Made by a program: the position numbers and the translations under genes
In this document: positions 63,257 to 64,000 of the stretch, one piece after another
Layout: every line of letters starts with the position of its first letter
Position numbering within the stretch: the stretch's first letter is position 1
Assembly (NCBI RefSeq): GCF_009363255.1
Contig: NZ_CP045318.1
Span: forward strand, 286,001 to 350,000
DNA from: Roseivivax sp. THAF197b
Lineage (GTDB): Bacteria; Pseudomonadota; Alphaproteobacteria; Rhodobacterales; Rhodobacteraceae
Length of the DNA: 64,000 nt
Direction of reading: 5' to 3'
Notes under the pieces: model-generated
Told to the model about the DNA's origin: nothing
Database searches by the model: none
Seen by the model: the letters and a program-made list of their open reading frames with translations, nothing else

Positions 63257-64000
63257 ATGCGGACGATACGAACGACCCTTTTTCTGAGCGCGGCCCTGAG
63301 CATGGGCCTGGCGGGCTGTGGGGCCACACCCTTCCCGACGCTGCCTGGTATGGATGAGTTGTCCGGCATGACGTCGCGCTTTGCGACGAGCCCGGATGCG
63401 GCCGTGGCGCGCAACATGCAGGACGCGTCGTTGGGCGACGCGGAAGGAGTTCCGCAGGGCGACGCGACAAGCCCGATCATCACCGAATTGACCGCGCGCC
63501 GCTCCGTGCTCGTGCCCGGATCGCCCTATGCCCGCGTGGCCGAGCAGGTTCTGGCCTCTGGCGCGCGCGTCGAGGCCGCAGAGCTGGAAGTCGCGCAATT
63601 GCGCGCCCGTGCGGCCCAGTGGAACTGGCTGCCGACGCTGGGCCCGACCGTTTCGCTCACCTCTCTCGGGGACATGGTGGCGGATCTCGTCCTCAACCAG
63701 GTTCTCTTTGACAGCGGACGCAAGCGAGCGGAGCGGGATCTGGCCCGCGCCGAGGTGGAACGCGCGGCGGTGCGCCTGTCCGACAGCACAAACGCCCGCG
63801 TGGCCGATGCGCTCGGTCTGCAGATCCGCATCGCGGAGGGGCGCGAGACTGCGCGGCATTTCTCCGCCGCGCACAAGGACATGGCCCAGTTCGAATGGGT
63901 GATGTCGGAGCGCGTGAAGGGCGGTGTCTCGAACCGTTCCGACCTCGTGGTGCTGCGCCAGAAACTGGCTGACATTGCCGCGGATCGGGATCGCGCGACC
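63257..64000 (+). CDS. TolC-family outer-membrane lipoprotein (cut by window edge)
   Basis: The first 248 codons of a TolC-type protein. The N-terminus is a lipoprotein signal with the lipobox LAGC (Cys21). The mature part shows heptad-rich helices such as ASGARVEAAELEVAQLRARA and WNWLPTLGPTVSLTSLG, followed by VLNQVLFDSGRKRAERDLA, the usual outer-membrane factor pattern. It lies 65 bases after the adhesin, so it probably supplies the outer-membrane channel of the adhesin's type I secretion system; the ABC transporter and membrane fusion protein should lie beyond the window. Confidence 0.85.
   Translation, partial: MRTIRTTLFLSAALSMGLAGCGATPFPTLPGMDELSGMTSRFATSPDAAVARNMQDASLGDAEGVPQGDATSPIITELTARRSVLVPGSPYARVAEQVLASGARVEAAELEVAQLRARAAQWNWLPTLGPTVSLTSLGDMVADLVLNQVLFDSGRKRAERDLARAEVERAAVRLSDSTNARVADALGLQIRIAEGRETARHFSAAHKDMAQFEWVMSERVKGGVSNRSDLVVLRQKLADIAADRDRAT

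Overview
This window looks like a chromosomal segment of a GC-rich alphaproteobacterium of the family Rhodobacteraceae, probably the marine roseobacter group. Supporting signs are the order rpmH-rnpA-yidD...yidC-MOSC-yihA-argB, an F1-ATPase assembly factor of the ATP12 type, the Aap/Bzt amino-acid ABC transporter, a taurine-pyruvate aminotransferase, a LuxR/LuxI pair, and an oxidative demethylation flavoprotein of the dimethylglycine/sarcosine dehydrogenase type. The class is secure; genus and species cannot be read from sequence alone. I see no insertion sequence, integrase, prophage or CRISPR array. Most of the window is housekeeping sequence in tightly packed, often ATGA-overlapped operons.

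Left part (1-9.5 kb): the end of a LuxR-type regulator and an acyl-homoserine-lactone synthase, with a perfect dyad overlapping the luxI ribosome binding site; a RecD/UvrD-like helicase overlapping an SDR gene; a convergent zinc-independent alkenal/quinone-type reductase; and then a five-gene acyl-CoA operon (ligase, MaoC hydratase, ACAD10/11-like dehydrogenase, APH-like kinase, thioesterase). The kinase plus dehydrogenase pair is the most thought-provoking metabolic unit here, because such pairs are known to process 4-hydroxyacyl-CoA through a phosphorylated intermediate.

9.6-30 kb: hydroxypyruvate reductase, the rod-shape operon mreB-mreC-mreD-mrdA-rodA, a lipase-like protein, a dimethylglycine/sarcosine dehydrogenase-like protein, MutT, a cluster of REP-like palindromes, the rimP-nusA-ylxR-infB operon with a promoter and an intrinsic terminator in its leader (possible attenuator), HU, AMP nucleosidase and topoisomerase IB.

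30-44.7 kb: acetyltransferases, a DUF2125-like periplasmic protein, a second SDR, taurine-pyruvate aminotransferase with tandem TGATCA sites upstream, a Tat-exported multicopper oxidase, a fluoride channel-RluA-HAD-ATP12 operon, and the four-gene amino-acid ABC transporter (aapJQMP) with a stable hairpin after the binding-protein gene.

44.7-57 kb: sixA, argB, yihA, a MOSC protein, yidC, an EAL protein with a decayed GGDEF domain, ttcA, yidD, rnpA and rpmH, all leftward. Rightward are a TVP38-family membrane protein, a pyridine nucleotide-disulfide reductase with Tyr in place of the catalytic His, an orphan histidine kinase and tRNA-Arg(ACG). 57-64 kb: a conserved protein of unknown function with a CxxC motif, a Nudix hydrolase, a Crp/Fnr regulator, a 1255-residue BapA-like Ig-repeat adhesin, and the start of a TolC-type outer-membrane factor that probably belongs to its type I secretion system.
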